Origin: Aliiroseovarius subalbicans
Lineage (GTDB): Bacteria; Pseudomonadota; Alphaproteobacteria; Rhodobacterales; Rhodobacteraceae
Direction of reading: 5' to 3'
DNA length: 64,000 bases
NCBI RefSeq assembly: GCF_022678625.1
Contig: NZ_JALBYQ010000002.1
Location: 124,001-188,000, forward strand
Shown here: positions 30,378 to 37,676 of the stretch, in pieces
How the letters are laid out: the number at the start of each line of letters is the position of its first letter
Numbering within the stretch: the first letter of the stretch is position 1
The notes under the pieces: model-generated
What the model was told of the DNA's origin: nothing
Databases searched by the model: none
Seen by the model: the letters and a program-made list of their open reading frames with translations, nothing else
Position numbers and translations under genes: made by a program

Positions 30378-30464
30378 CGGACAGTCGAGAAAGATTGCGT
30401 CCCTGGGTCTGACACGCCTCGCGCGCGGCCCGTGAGCACACGGCAAGCCTCGTAACGCGCCGGA

Positions 30465-30926
30465 TCAGGCCGTATAGCGGTCTTCGATGTCCTGCGCAAA
30501 ACCGGCGACCCGTTTCTGAAAGCGCTTGGTCAGGTTCGACTTGGCCAGTTTCATCGACTGGATCATCAGCCGGGCCGGGATCGTCTTGGGCCGCAAGTCG
30601 ATCGAAAGGTTCATGCGCGTGCGCGTCCGTGACAGGGCGACCAGATCGATGGCGACCACGGCCTCGATCCCCGACACCTTGGAAAACAACTCCAACCCAT
30701 GCGGCGGGTCATAGTTGGCCAGCCGCAGATCGGCCTTGCGCTCTCGGTTGCGATACGGAAATTGCGCGGCCCAGGTCATGCCGACCCCAGGGGCTGACAA
30801 CGTGTCGGTGCGCGCCACTTCCGCCCCGCGCCGCAATGCCGCTCGCTCGAACCCGTCAAAGTCCGAGACCGCCCGGAAAACCGCGTCGATCGGTGCTGCA
30901 ACGTCTTCTCGTGTCGAAAGCTTCAT
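30465..30926 (-). CDS. SRPBCC-family protein (polyketide cyclase/START-like fold)
   Basis: 153 residues. The N-terminus MKLSTREDVAAPIDAVFRAVSDFDGFERAALRRG is the START/SRPBCC opening; the segments that follow alternate strands and end in a long helix FQKRVAGFAQDIEDRY. Such proteins bind hydrophobic ligands; none can be named. The 65-base gap to nudC in the same direction suggests co-transcription. Confidence 0.78.
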   Translation of the reverse strand: MKLSTREDVAAPIDAVFRAVSDFDGFERAALRRGAEVARTDTLSAPGVGMTWAAQFPYRNRERKADLRLANYDPPHGLELFSKVSGIEAVVAIDLVALSRTRTRMNLSIDLRPKTIPARLMIQSMKLAKSNLTKRFQKRVAGFAQDIEDRYTA

Positions 30927-30990
30927 GCCTTGGTTGCCCCATCCCTTTCCGGTGCCTGTCCGGCGGTGTCATTCGGCGCGAATTCTGGTC

Positions 30991-31956
30991 CTATTCCAGG
31001 CTATCCGCAAGCCAGTTTCTGAGCAGGAAATGCGCGATCGCACCTTTTCGCGCCGGGCGGATTTTCGGATGACGCCCCGCGAACACCTCCAACATTTCCT
31101 CACGTGTGACCCAAAGCGCGTCCTCAAGCTCGACCGGGTCGAGCGTGATTTGCGTGCTCAACGCCTCGCCATGGCAGCCAATCATCAGCGACGAGGGATA
31201 GGGCCAGGGTTGCGAAGCCAGATAGCGCACCGCGCCGATCTGCACGCCGGCTTCCTCGAACACCTCGCGCCGCACGGCGGCTTCGACCGTCTCGCCGGGC
31301 TCAAGAAACCCGGCCAGCAGGGAATACATGCCCTCGGGCCAGCCAGGAGACCGCCCGACTAGAACCGCGTTACCCCGGGTGACCAGCATGATCACCACGG
31401 GGTCGGTGCGCGGAAAATGCTGCGTACCACACGCGGGGCAGGATCGTTGCCACCCCGCCTGCCCCATGTCGCTGGCCGCGCCACAGGCCGCACAGAATCG
31501 GTGTGAGCGTTGCCAGCCAAGGATCGCCTTGGCGGTGGCCGCCAGCTCGGCCTCTAGCGGCGACAGGCCTGCCATAACGCCCCGAAGTTCGGCGAATCTG
31601 TCCCCAGCAGACAGCGCAGGGTGGTGTTGTTCGCTTGCATCGAAGAACTGCGTTGGGTCAGCGGGTGCCACTTCGGGCTCCCAGGCGGAAATGTCCGCCG
31701 CGAACCAGGCCTGCCCGTCTGCCTGCCCCAAAAACACCATTGGATCAGACAAATCAGCCAGAATCGCGTGCCCGGGCATCACCTTGACCAGGCGCTGGTC
31801 TTCTTCACCTGCCACCGCAGGCTTGCCACGCCAGATCGGCAGGATCCGGACATCCGGCCCCTCCAGAAGAGCCGCAAGCGCTGCGTCATCGCCGCGAAGA
31901 TGCGCCGCGCGGTCCAACCCCCCGCCCCCGAATGTCACTGTTTCCGCCCGCTGCAT
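30991..31956 (-). CDS. nudC: NAD(+) diphosphatase (NADH pyrophosphatase)
   Basis: Hydrolyses NADH/NAD and, in some bacteria, removes NAD caps from RNA. 321 residues. A four-cysteine zinc ribbon (CAACG then CPACG about 18 residues later) is followed by an intact Nudix box GFLEPGETVEAAVRREVFEEAGVQ and the NudC SQPWPYPSSLM motif shortly after. Length and domain order match NudC. Confidence 0.96.
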   Translation of the reverse strand: MQRAETVTFGGGGLDRAAHLRGDDAALAALLEGPDVRILPIWRGKPAVAGEEDQRLVKVMPGHAILADLSDPMVFLGQADGQAWFAADISAWEPEVAPADPTQFFDASEQHHPALSAGDRFAELRGVMAGLSPLEAELAATAKAILGWQRSHRFCAACGAASDMGQAGWQRSCPACGTQHFPRTDPVVIMLVTRGNAVLVGRSPGWPEGMYSLLAGFLEPGETVEAAVRREVFEEAGVQIGAVRYLASQPWPYPSSLMIGCHGEALSTQITLDPVELEDALWVTREEMLEVFAGRHPKIRPARKGAIAHFLLRNWLADSLE

Positions 31957-32155
31957 CGCTCTCTCCGTTCCCCGTGAACGCGAAACCTACAGGGCTTTGC
32001 CCCGAAGCTGAACCTGAAACGCGTGGCAGAAATGAAACGCAACACACGTTTAGGTTGCTTTGCGGGAAAACTACTCTCCTCTCTATGGCCAATCCCTTTT
32101 GCCCCGGCTAAGCTCATCCTGAAAGGGTCGGCAGTGAAACGCCGATGCCCTGGGG

Positions 32156-34093
32156 ATGAACGGGACAATCTGGGACGTGACACGGGAAGACCCTCTTGCC
32201 GGGGCGTTTGGCCTACGCAAAATACGCTTGCGGGTGATGGCCACGACCGACCTGCACATGCACCTTCTGGCGCATGATTATTACAGCGACGCCCCGTCGC
32301 CCACGCGCGGGTTTGCCCGCACCGCCATGTTGATCGAACAGGCACGGGGCGAGGTCGCGAATGCGGTGCTTTTGGACAACGGCGATTTCCTGACCGGCAC
32401 TTTGCCCGGCGATCACGTGACCCTGCATCCCAAAAACGAAGCCCCGGCACCGGAACATCCGATGATCCGCGCGATGAATGCGCTGCGCTATGACGCGGCA
32501 ACGTTGGGCAACCACGATTTCGACCGCGGCCTCGATTTCCTGCGCGACAGCATCGCCGGTGCACAGTTTCCCTTCGTATCGGCCAATACGCTGGCCCAAC
32601 GCGGGGAAACGGCAGGCGAGGACCAGCCGCTGATCCCCCCTCATGTGATCCTGACCCGTCACCTCACCGATACTGACGGTCGGCCGGTCACGCTCCGACT
32701 GGGGGTGATTGGGTTCCTCCCCCCCCGTTCGATCCGTCCGCGCGGCGGCAATGGCGCAAGCCCGCCGACCCGTGACATCTTGGAAACCGCCCGCGCGCTT
32801 GTGCCAAAGCTGCGCTCAGCCGGGGCAGACATCGTTATTGCCCTGGCGCATACCGGGATCAGCCCCAGCACACCCAGCCTGGGCATGGAGAACGCGCTGG
32901 TCCCGCTCAGCCAGGTCGCCGGGCTGGACGTGCTTGTTGGTGGCCACGCACACCAGGCGTTCCCCGGACCGGACTTGCCGCAGCTGCCCGGTCTTGACCC
33001 GGTCAGGGGCACGATCCACGGGGTTCCGGTTGTGGTGCCGGGGTTCTGGGGCTCGCACCTGGGGCTGATCGATCTGGAGCTTGCGCAACAGGACGATCAC
33101 ACCAAGGTCGCCGCGGCCCAAAGCACCTTGCGACCGATTTTTCGGCGCAACGCCGAGGGTATCGCGATTGCCCGCGTCGAAGATCACCCCGAAATATTGC
33201 GCCTGGCCACGCCACTGCATGCGTCCACCATGACCCGGATGCGCAAACCGGTTGGTGCAACGCAAACCGCGCTGCACAGCTTCTTTGCGCTGGTGACCCC
33301 CAGCCCTGCGGTTCAAGTGGTGCAGCAGGCCAAGCAGCGCTTTGTTCAGGATCTTGTCGACAGGGGTGATCTGCCCGACTTGCCGCTTCTGTGCTCGGCA
33401 TCGGCGTCGAAATGCGGCGGTGCCCACGGGGCCGAACATTTCACCTATGTCAAACCCGGACAGGTCACGCTGCGCGACATTGCTGATCTGTACCCGCACC
33501 TCAATGACCTGGTGGTGCTGCGTGTCAACGGGCGGTTCATCCGCAACTGGCTGGAGCGCGCGGCGACGATCTTCAACCGCGTGGCCCCGACCGCACCCGA
33601 TCAGCTTCTGATCGCGCGCAGCACCCCTTGTTACCTGTTCGAGACCATCGACGGACTTGAATACCGGATCGACCTGACGCGGCCCGCCCTGTTCACCCCG
33701 GACGGCACGCCGTTAAACCCATCTTCGCGGGGCGGACGCATTCGAGGGCTTGTGCACGCCGGACGCGCCGTCACCGACAGCGACCATTTTCTGTTGGCCA
33801 CGAACGATTTTCGCGCCTCGGGCGGCGGGCGATTTCCGGGCGCGGAAGATGCCGAGCGCGTGTTGCAGGCCGGCGATGCGATGCGCGACGTGTTGTCCGA
33901 GTTTTTCCGCGCCCAGCCGACGCAAACCCTACCGCGCTGCACACACTGGCGGCTGTCCGCGCCGGGGGGGACCCGCGTGGTGTTCAATACCTCCCCCCAC
34001 GCGCTTGACTTGCTGGGGAACATGGACGGGCTGCACCTTACGCCATGCGGTGCGGGGCCTGATGGGCTCATCCGAATGCGCCTGACATTCTGA
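32156..34093 (+). CDS. CpdB-like bifunctional cyclic-nucleotide phosphodiesterase / 3'-nucleotidase family protein
   Basis: 645-residue metallophosphatase with C-terminal 5'-nucleotidase domain. Metal-site blocks: TTDLHMHLLAHDYYSD (CpdB-type opening), LDNGDFLTGT, LGNHDFDRGLDFL and VGGHAHQAF. The C-terminal domain has NGRFIRNWLERA and FLLATNDFRASGGG, which hold the nucleoside. Periplasmic homologues carry a signal peptide; here the protein starts MNGTIWDVTREDP with no hydrophobic N-terminus in this frame, and no upstream extension supplies one. It could be cytoplasmic or the start may be wrong. 31957-32155 upstream holds no gene I can support. Confidence 0.85.
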   Translation: MNGTIWDVTREDPLAGAFGLRKIRLRVMATTDLHMHLLAHDYYSDAPSPTRGFARTAMLIEQARGEVANAVLLDNGDFLTGTLPGDHVTLHPKNEAPAPEHPMIRAMNALRYDAATLGNHDFDRGLDFLRDSIAGAQFPFVSANTLAQRGETAGEDQPLIPPHVILTRHLTDTDGRPVTLRLGVIGFLPPRSIRPRGGNGASPPTRDILETARALVPKLRSAGADIVIALAHTGISPSTPSLGMENALVPLSQVAGLDVLVGGHAHQAFPGPDLPQLPGLDPVRGTIHGVPVVVPGFWGSHLGLIDLELAQQDDHTKVAAAQSTLRPIFRRNAEGIAIARVEDHPEILRLATPLHASTMTRMRKPVGATQTALHSFFALVTPSPAVQVVQQAKQRFVQDLVDRGDLPDLPLLCSASASKCGGAHGAEHFTYVKPGQVTLRDIADLYPHLNDLVVLRVNGRFIRNWLERAATIFNRVAPTAPDQLLIARSTPCYLFETIDGLEYRIDLTRPALFTPDGTPLNPSSRGGRIRGLVHAGRAVTDSDHFLLATNDFRASGGGRFPGAEDAERVLQAGDAMRDVLSEFFRAQPTQTLPRCTHWRLSAPGGTRVVFNTSPHALDLLGNMDGLHLTPCGAGPDGLIRMRLTF

Positions 34094-34132
34094 ACCTTGC
34101 ATCCTGTGCCCGGCCCGCCTATATCCACGGAC

Positions 34133-34226
34133 GAGAGGTTGGCGCGGGCAAGCGCCTCGCCAACCTGGTCAGATCCGGAAGGAAGCAGCCACAACGAGCC
34201 CCGCTTGGGTCGATGTCCAGCCTCTC
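34133..34226 (+). ncRNA. ffs: Signal recognition particle RNA (4.5S type)
   Basis: The universally conserved SRP domain IV is present: GGTCAGATCCGGAAGGAAGC (34168-34187) followed by AGCC and, on the other strand of the stem, TGGGTCGATGT. Outer ends pair: GAGAGG (34133-34138) with CCTCTC (34221-34226). The inner stem GTTGGCG...CGCCAAC caps the upper part. Length about 94 bases matches short bacterial SRP RNA. Binds Ffh to target membrane proteins. Ends are estimated from base pairing. A GC-rich hairpin (CGCCCG/CGGGCG, 34234-34254) follows. Confidence 0.9.
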
Positions 34227-34298
34227 ACCCAACCGCCCGGGCTGCTCACGGGCGCCGCGATACCCGGCCCTTTGGCCCATTTGCACGGAGGAATGTTC

Positions 34299-34337
34299 AT
34301 GACTGTTGCACCCATCCTTCGGGCAGGCCGTTTCTGA
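34299..34337 (+). CDS. Putative 12-residue small ORF with strong ribosome site
   Basis: ATG at 34299, thirteen codons including stop, encoding MTVAPILRAGRF. A GGAGGA sequence lies six bases upstream, better than many real genes here. It sits between the SRP RNA and rsgA. Could be a leader peptide, a small protein or chance; only the ribosome site and compactness support it. Confidence 0.3.
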   Translation: MTVAPILRAGRF

Positions 34338-34426
34338 CGGGGCATTCCCATTTCCTGCCTGTTCCTTCCCACCCGTTGCCGCGATGGCGCAACGCGTGGC
34401 GCTGACCTTTGTACACAGGCAAAACC

Positions 34427-35455
34427 ATGACCCAGACACTTCAGGACCTTGGATGGTCCGCTCATTTCGCGGCACAGATGCCCGAAGACACCGATCTGAC
34501 CCCGTTTCGCATCAGTGAAGTGCACCGTGACAGGATGACCGCCCTTGGGGCGGATGGCCCGGTGACTCTTTTGACCCCCGGCGCCTCCTCCGGCGATTTC
34601 GCCGTGGGCGACTGGGTGCTGGCGGATGATCAGTTCCTGGTGCGCGACCTGCTGGAGCGGCAATCGCTCATGCACCGGCGCGCGGCGGGGCGCGAGGCCA
34701 AGGTGCAGCTGATCGCGGCCAACGTCGACACGCTGTTCATCGTCACGTCGTGCAACGCCGATTTCAACGTCGCCAGGCTAGAGCGTTACATGGCGCTGGC
34801 CCATGACGCGGGCGCGTTTCCGGTGATGATCCTGACCAAGGCCGACATGGCGGATGATTCGCAGGATTACGAACGCCAGGCCCAGGCGATGGATGCGGCG
34901 ATGCCCGTCCTGTGCGTGAACGCGAAGGATGCGGATGACATCGCCCGGGTGGCCGATTGGGTGCGCCCGGGTCAGACCGCCGCCCTTCTCGGGTCCTCGG
35001 GCGTGGGCAAGACCACGCTGACCAACGGGCTGACCGGGGACGACGACGCCACCGGCGCGATCCGCGAGGATGACGCGAAGGGGCGGCATGTGACGACCTC
35101 ACGCACGCTCAAACGGATGCAGAACGGCGGTTGGATCATCGACACGCCGGGCATGCGGGCGCTCAGGCTTGAGGAAAGCAGCGAAGGGATCGACGCGCTC
35201 TATGAGGACATCCTGACTTTGGCCGGGCAGTGCAAATTCACGGATTGTGCGCATGAAACCGAACCGGGCTGTGCGGTGAAGGCGGCGATCGCGGCCGGAG
35301 AGCTGGATCCGGGACGGCTGGACCGCTGGCGCAAACTGCTGGCCGAGGACAACCGCAATACCGAGACAATCGCCGAGAACCGCGCCCGCACCAAGGCGTT
35401 CGGCAAGATGGTGCACACGTTCCAGAAAGAGGCCAAGCACCGCAAAGGGCGCTGA
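34427..35455 (+). CDS. rsgA: Ribosome small subunit-dependent GTPase RsgA
   Basis: Circularly permuted GTPase that assists late 30S assembly. 342 residues. OB-fold N-terminus, then the permuted G motifs: TKAD (G4), GSSGVGKTTL (G1), HVTTSR, DTPGMR (G3). The C-terminal zinc module is CKFTDCAHETEPGCAV (Cys-Cys-His-Cys). Start at 34427; an upstream ATG at 34409 adds only six residues. Confidence 0.96.
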   Translation: MTQTLQDLGWSAHFAAQMPEDTDLTPFRISEVHRDRMTALGADGPVTLLTPGASSGDFAVGDWVLADDQFLVRDLLERQSLMHRRAAGREAKVQLIAANVDTLFIVTSCNADFNVARLERYMALAHDAGAFPVMILTKADMADDSQDYERQAQAMDAAMPVLCVNAKDADDIARVADWVRPGQTAALLGSSGVGKTTLTNGLTGDDDATGAIREDDAKGRHVTTSRTLKRMQNGGWIIDTPGMRALRLEESSEGIDALYEDILTLAGQCKFTDCAHETEPGCAVKAAIAAGELDPGRLDRWRKLLAEDNRNTETIAENRARTKAFGKMVHTFQKEAKHRKGR

Positions 35456-35527
35456 CGCGACAAGCTGTCTGTTTGCACTGCGGGCGAGCTTGGATAGGGT
35501 TGCAAGACCTCAACCACCGGAGTCCCC

Positions 35528-36436
35528 ATGCGCCTGATCCTGACCGCCCTTCTGATCCTTGCCCCCGTTCAAGCGCTTGCGCAGACCCTGCGGGTCGAAC
35601 CGGTGGCCGAGAATGTCTTTGCCATTGTCGGACCTCTGACCCAACGCGACCCGGAAAACCTGGGCAACAACGCGACCTTCGGCCTTGTCGTCACCGACGC
35701 GGGCGCGGTGTTGATCGACGCTGGTGCAGGCTGGCAGGCGGCCGAGGCGTTGCATGACACGATCCGCAGCGTGACGGAGCAGCCGGTAACCCATGTAATC
35801 AACTCCGGCGGGCAGGATCACCGTTGGCTGGGCAATGCCTATTGGCAGGCCCAGGGCGCGCAGGTGTTGGCGTCCGAGGACGCGGTGGCCGACCACAAGG
35901 ACCGGCAATCCATGCAGCTGACAGGTTTGCGCCAATTGGTCGGCGACGGGTTGGACGGCACCGAACCCGGATATGCCGATGTGACCTTCGGGGACGCCCA
36001 TGACTTAAGTCTGGGCGGGGTCGAGATGCAGATCCGGCACCCCGGCGCGGCCCACACCCCCGGCGACAGCTTCATCTGGCTGCCCGCCCAATCCGTCGTT
36101 TTCACCGGCGACATGGTCTATGTCGAACGCATGCTGGGCGTCGGGTCGATGTCGAACGCGGGCGAATGGGTCACCGGGTTCGAAGCCATCGCAGCCCTTG
36201 CCCCCACACATGTTGTGCCCGGCCACGGCGCCCCCACGGACCTGGCCACGGCCACCCGCGACACTTACGACGTGTTGGTCAACCTGCGCCACCAGATCGG
36301 CGCGTTGATCGACGACGGCGGCGATATCATCGACGCGCCCAAAGTGGATCAATCGGCGTTCAGCTATCTTGAGAATTTCGAAGGTCTGGCCGGGCGCAAC
36401 GCCCAGGAAGTATTCAGCCAGATGGAATGGGAGTAA
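35528..36436 (+). CDS. MBL-fold metallo-hydrolase with altered first metal motif
   Basis: 302 residues with a signal peptide (RLILTALLILAPVQALAQ), so likely periplasmic. The beta-lactamase fold is clear, but the usual HxHxDH motif reads SGGQDH (Ser93, Gly95, Asp97, His98), losing the first two His. The other ligands are present: AHTPGD, FTGDMVY and VPGHG. As far as I recall a related subfamily (quinoprotein-relay / SoxH-like) has this change and NAYWQAQGAQ nearby, so this may be family-typical rather than decay. Function unknown. It runs 30 bases ahead of the phosphagen kinase gene and may be co-transcribed with it. Confidence 0.85.
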   Translation: MRLILTALLILAPVQALAQTLRVEPVAENVFAIVGPLTQRDPENLGNNATFGLVVTDAGAVLIDAGAGWQAAEALHDTIRSVTEQPVTHVINSGGQDHRWLGNAYWQAQGAQVLASEDAVADHKDRQSMQLTGLRQLVGDGLDGTEPGYADVTFGDAHDLSLGGVEMQIRHPGAAHTPGDSFIWLPAQSVVFTGDMVYVERMLGVGSMSNAGEWVTGFEAIAALAPTHVVPGHGAPTDLATATRDTYDVLVNLRHQIGALIDDGGDIIDAPKVDQSAFSYLENFEGLAGRNAQEVFSQMEWE

Positions 36437-36466
36437 TCCCCCACCAGTTTGTTGCGGAGCGAAAAG

Positions 36467-37570
36467 ATGCCGTTTGAAAGCCAGATGGACCGCATTGCCG
36501 CCTTGAAAGCGGACAATCCGCAGAACATCGCGTTGCAGAGCTTTGACCCGGCCTATTTCGTCACTCTCTCAGAGCCAGATCAGGCGCGGTTGATGGCCTG
36601 CCTCCGCTCCGGGGTGGATAACCCGGACAGCGAAATGGGCTGTTATGCCTGCCAGCCGGCTGACTATGATGATTTCCGCTCCTTCTTCGCGCGGGTCCTG
36701 GCGCGATATCACAAGGTTGATGAGGACGCCCGCCACCTTAACGACTGGTCGCTCGACGGCGTCGAAGGGTTGCCGGAAAGTGGCATTCTGGACCTGGCGG
36801 CCCTGGGCCTTCCGGCACTTTCCATGCGGGTGCGGGTCGGGCGAAATCTGGCCGATTTCCCCTTGCCGGGCGCCATGACGCGCGACGATCGCGTGACACT
36901 TGAAACCCGTATGATGACCGCGTTCGACGCTCTGATTGCTGACCCGGACTATGGCGGCGCCTATCACTCGCTGACACCGGGCCACCCGAACCAGATCGAC
37001 CAGGCGACGTATCAGGCGCTGGTCGATGACCACATCATGTTCAAGGACATGAGCAACGACCGCTATCTGACCGCCGCCGGGATCGCCGCCGACTGGCCCT
37101 TTGGGCGCGGCTGTTACGTGTCGCAAGATCGCGGCTTCATCATCTGGGTCGGGGAAGAGGACCACCTGCGCATCATGTGCATGGAGCGGGGCACGATACT
37201 GAACCGCGTGTTCGAACGGCTGAAGACGGCACTGGACAAGGTTTCGGGGTTTGACGGGCTGACCTTTGCCATGTCGCCCGATATCGGCGTCGTCACCTCC
37301 TGTCCGACCAATGCGGGCACCGGCATGCGGGCGTCGGTTCACATTCCGCTGCCCAGGTTGACCGCAGACGGGACTGACCGGAAGGCGAAAGAGATTTGCC
37401 GCCCGCTGGGCCTGTCGGTCCGGGGCGCCGGGGGGGAGCACACACCGATCGGGGCGGATGGCACCGTCGACATTTCGCCCTCGGCCCGGTTCTGCATCAC
37501 CGAGGCCGAGATCATCGCGGCGCTCTATCAGGGGTTGGCGAAGCTTCAGACGCAAGAAGCTCAGAGCTGA
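36467..37570 (+). CDS. Phosphagen (ATP:guanidino) kinase, arginine-kinase type
   Basis: 367 residues, close to animal arginine kinases (about 357). Both domains are visible. The N-terminal helical part contains the guanidino specificity loop SEMGCYACQ (residues 55-63; arginine kinase SGVGIYAP). The catalytic domain has RVRVGR (Arg121/123), WPFGRG, GEEDHLRI (Glu231, Arg235), SCPTNAGTGMRASVHIPLPR (Cys279, Arg288) and VRGAGGEHT (Arg319, Glu324). In Limulus numbering these are R124/R126, E225, R229, C271, R280, R309 and E314; only His185 differs (Val218). It transfers phosphate between ATP and a guanidino compound. Very rare in bacteria. It is unlike McsB, which lacks the N-domain. Start ATG at 36467 has a GGAG site. 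Confidence 0.9.
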   Translation: MPFESQMDRIAALKADNPQNIALQSFDPAYFVTLSEPDQARLMACLRSGVDNPDSEMGCYACQPADYDDFRSFFARVLARYHKVDEDARHLNDWSLDGVEGLPESGILDLAALGLPALSMRVRVGRNLADFPLPGAMTRDDRVTLETRMMTAFDALIADPDYGGAYHSLTPGHPNQIDQATYQALVDDHIMFKDMSNDRYLTAAGIAADWPFGRGCYVSQDRGFIIWVGEEDHLRIMCMERGTILNRVFERLKTALDKVSGFDGLTFAMSPDIGVVTSCPTNAGTGMRASVHIPLPRLTADGTDRKAKEICRPLGLSVRGAGGEHTPIGADGTVDISPSARFCITEAEIIAALYQGLAKLQTQEAQS

Positions 37571-37676
37571 CGCTGGCCACCTGCCCTGCGCAAATTGGCG
37601 GTCCTGGACTGTGTTCCCGGTGGACCTTGGCTGCCGTCGCGACTACCCTGAGCCGCAGACAGAATCCAGGGACGCC

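Noticed and set aside
32023-32277. 84-codon plus-strand frame before and into the CpdB-like gene
   Set aside because: It is out of frame with that gene, overlaps its start and has no domain or strong ribosome site.
36467-37570. Reading the guanidino kinase as McsB protein-arginine kinase
   Set aside because: McsB lacks the N-terminal helical domain and usually sits with mcsA and clpC; here the N-domain and guanidino specificity loop are present and neighbours are unrelated.
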